NCBI GenBank assembly: GCA_029718625.1
Contig: CM056391.1
Coordinates: forward strand, 20,807,218-20,871,217
Direction: 5' to 3'
DNA: 64,000 nucleotides
Source of the DNA: Synaphobranchus kaupii
Taxonomy: Eukaryota > Chordata > Actinopteri > Anguilliformes > Synaphobranchidae
Part shown: positions 61,565 through 64,000 of the stretch, in pieces
Numbering within the stretch: the first letter of the stretch is position 1
Layout of the letters: every line of letters begins with the position of its first letter
Program-made: the position numbers and the translations under genes
The notes under the pieces: model-generated
The model's input: only the letters and a program-made list of their open reading frames with translations
Database searches by the model: none
Told to the model about the DNA's origin: nothing

Positions 61565-61658
61565 GAGGGTGGATATAAATATTATGGTATTTGTACATGT
61601 TATGAGTTTACTGGAGGGCGGATCTAAATATTATGGTATTTGTACATGTTATGAGTTT
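61565..61658. repeat. Two-copy tandem duplication, period 49 bp
   Basis: Copies at 61565-61609 and 61614-61658 share GAGGG-GGAT then AAATATTATGGTATTTGTAC and ATGTTATGAGTTT, with only two differences in 45 bp. This suggests a recent duplication. Confidence 0.9.
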
Positions 61659-63940
61659 GATAGTGAACAATACTTAATTAGCATTTTACAATGTACTGTC
61701 ACATATGCACAGTCCTCAATGTGTACCTCTGGAATCAAAATTCTGAAGGCATTCTTTGAAAGAGGGGATGTCTAAAAAGTGGGGTTGTCTTGGCACAATA
61801 CATGACTGGATTTTAAAATAGATAATTCCCCCCCACATTCATGGGATTTTTCAGACAGTCCTTCAATAAGTAAGATGCTTTGATTGTATTTCTATCTTAG
61901 GGCTGTCCTAAAATCCAACTGCATCTCAGATGTTTAAACAAGAACCAAGCTGTTTGTTCTCATCAATCAAGCTGGTCTCATTTGTATAATTAATTACAAG
62001 CTGCGTTTTTGCCGTCTGACTACAACAGATTAAGAAAACCACACTGGTAATATCAAACTGAATGTCAAAGATTGTGACAAGAATATATCTTTTCCCTGCT
62101 ATAAACAAAGCACAAACATGTCCATTGTAAAAACACTTTCATCCAGGTAAACATGTATAACAGAACAGCACAATAAACACTTATTGATTGCAATTAGAAA
62201 GCGATATTATTTGTCATTTGGCCAAAATAGCATTATGTTAACTGCAAGTTATGATCCAGGAAAATTTGTTGGGGGGAGGAGGTGTAAAGTTTCTTTTTTA
62301 TAGAGCGATACCTGCTTCTAAAAACCTGATTAAATATATTGATCCACTTGTGGTTCGTATTGGTTAGAGAAAGATTGCAATATTTTAAATCATTTAATAG
62401 TGCCTCCAGCAGTATAATAGTGCCACCAGCTAATATAAGGATAATTTACCTTCAGCAGCATTCCTATACTGTCGGGTTTGTTGAGTGAAGAAAATTGAAT
62501 TAGAATGAAAGATTTAATTTTCTTATAAGAATAACAAACGGCTTACCTCCGTGCATTTTCAGTTTTGAGCAAGTGGCATAATTGTGATAATTTGCATAAT
62601 TTGTTCTTGTGACATAGCATACAATAAAAAATAAATGTAATTTTTCTTTAGCCAAAGTCTGATAAGCAAGTGTACTGCAGCATTTTTCATTATGGAATTT
62701 ATTTATGAACAAATTAGTGACCCTCTAATTTATACTACCCTCTAATGTACAATGATAATACATAATAATGCAGTAATGAAAAGATAACCTATGTACATGT
62801 GCAATTGATGAAATAACAGAGCGCCTTTTCGGCTCATTAGAAGAAATCCTCATGCTGGGCAGTTTTAATGTAGCCAATTTATCTAGAGTGATCTCTCTTA
62901 TTTGCTGTAAATAGATGTGTGGCAGGCGGGGCAACATGATAAAGGGTCAGGATTTAGTGCATTATCCGCAGTATAAAGCGCAGAGCTGTTATTACTGCCA
63001 GATGTAGTTATCCATCAGAGTGGCTTAGCTGACGAAAGCCCTTTAATTCTGATTACAGAATTCCTCCATTAGCTTTAAAGGCTAATGCTGGAGTGAGTTT
63101 TTGCTCGGGGCAAAGATGCCATCTGTCTCGGCCCTTCCGTGAAAGCAATTGTTCGGGTAAACAGGCACCATGCTCTTTTAAATTTAGTATTCTCATGCAG
63201 GATGTTTGAACACAAGACATATCTACATATCCAGATCCTCAGTGTAGGTGAAAAACAATGGAATACTAACGGCAAATTCTAACAGGCTTTTCAATCCTCG
63301 AAAGAGAGCACAGGGACTTGTGTTTAGCACAGGGAGTGACATGGTAGACTAAGACCCGTCATTACTATGTCTACAATGTTGAATTCAGTCACATGACATC
63401 CCTTGGATAAAGGAGAGCGTAAACTCTATTAACTTTCCTGTTGATAGGCCTGAGTTTTGGGACCATACGGTGTAACTAGCACCACATACAGAATAGGTCT
63501 ACTGAAAATGCAAAAATTGTAAGCTCACTGGATGCCTCATATATTACTTCCTGGTCGTTCACTTACTCGGGCGGAAAGCTGAATTTTAAGGTTGCGTGTC
63601 TGCCATGCCATTAGAAGATGCTCGCTGTAGGCCATCAAAGAGGGTGGGAAACTAATGCAGCCGGGTAGGTGCCATCACCAGGTTAGACATGCTATTTTCT
63701 AGCACCTCATATAGTCAACATGGATGCCACTTGAACGGCAGTTGCTCTTTGGCCATTTCTTTTTTATTCTAAGTGATGGGCCAGGGATTGATCCAAATGC
63801 TATGGTCTGCTGAGTCCAGCACTCAGAGCATTACCAGCTGCTGACAACCCCGATAGGCGCCTGTGCTTAACTTGGTGATTTTACTGTCTGAATGCGCAAA
63901 AAAAACAGGGAACGTATCCCACATGGAAATATAATACCAG

Positions 63941-63970
63941 CTCTCCCTCCCTCCCTCCCCTCCCTCCCCC
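63941..63970. repeat. (CCCT)n low-complexity tract
   Basis: Repeats of CTCC close to the window end. Confidence 0.9.
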
Positions 63971-64000
63971 AACCTATCTCTCCTCTCTGCTTCTGACCTC

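Larger units (their letters stand above)
58014..64000. other. Intergenic, no gene recognised
   Basis: About 6 kb of unique sequence. It contains a GT-rich patch at about 59527-59570, a C-run at 60115-60126, a short tandem duplication at 61565-61658 and a CT-rich tract at 63941-63970. The stretch 62800-63330 is non-repetitive with homeobox-like cores and may be regulatory. Confidence 0.45.

Overview
The window is nuclear DNA of a vertebrate, almost certainly a teleost fish. It has multi-exon genes with GT-AG introns, a fish-type Tc1 transposon, a tRNA-type SINE whose tail is shared by several copies, several fold-back MITEs and long CA/GT microsatellites. I cannot place the species. A tail of TGTAA repeats near 34.6 kb resembles UnaL2-type retroposon tails, which is only a weak hint. 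No prokaryotic, organellar or viral gene block is visible.

The only protein-coding gene I can support is a class 6 transmembrane semaphorin, sema6d, on the minus strand. Its 18 coding exons run from the ATG at 24158 down to the TGA at 14418-14420. All boundaries are GT/AG and the phases agree, giving 3246 nt and a 1081-residue protein. This matches vertebrate SEMA6D: signal peptide, sema domain, PSI domain, one membrane segment, and a long proline-rich cytoplasmic tail encoded by one exon. A 5' UTR segment is joined to the first coding exon. Two non-coding 5' exons and a promoter are proposed at 28.8-29.8 kb, and the 3' UTR probably extends from 14417 to about 11.7 kb.

The left flank (1-11.7 kb) holds repeats: a truncated fold-back element at the window edge, a Tc1-like end fragment, a complete but dead Tc1 element (2856-4305), an LTR-like block, and a 1-kb GC-rich minisatellite (6288-7294) that is free of stops in most frames without being coding. 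The right flank (30-64 kb) is a gene desert upstream of sema6d. It carries a CpG-rich block (~34 kb), SINE copies, a LINE-derived fragment (~38 kb), a composite DNA transposon (~45.2-47.2 kb), a piggyBac-type MITE with perfect ends (48303-48685), a Harbinger-like candidate (~51.4-52.0 kb) and a near-palindromic element of about 950 bp (~57.1-58.0 kb). Unique, AT-rich, homeobox-core-rich stretches (for example 54.65-55.3 and 62.8-63.3 kb) could be conserved enhancers of this developmental gene, but that needs alignment.

I found no convincing new biological system. The observations most worth checking are regulatory: a long (UG)n tract beside a sema6d exon with a weak donor, a MITE carrying CRE, E-box and TATA motifs next to another sema6d exon, and the 5' exons with upstream ORFs.
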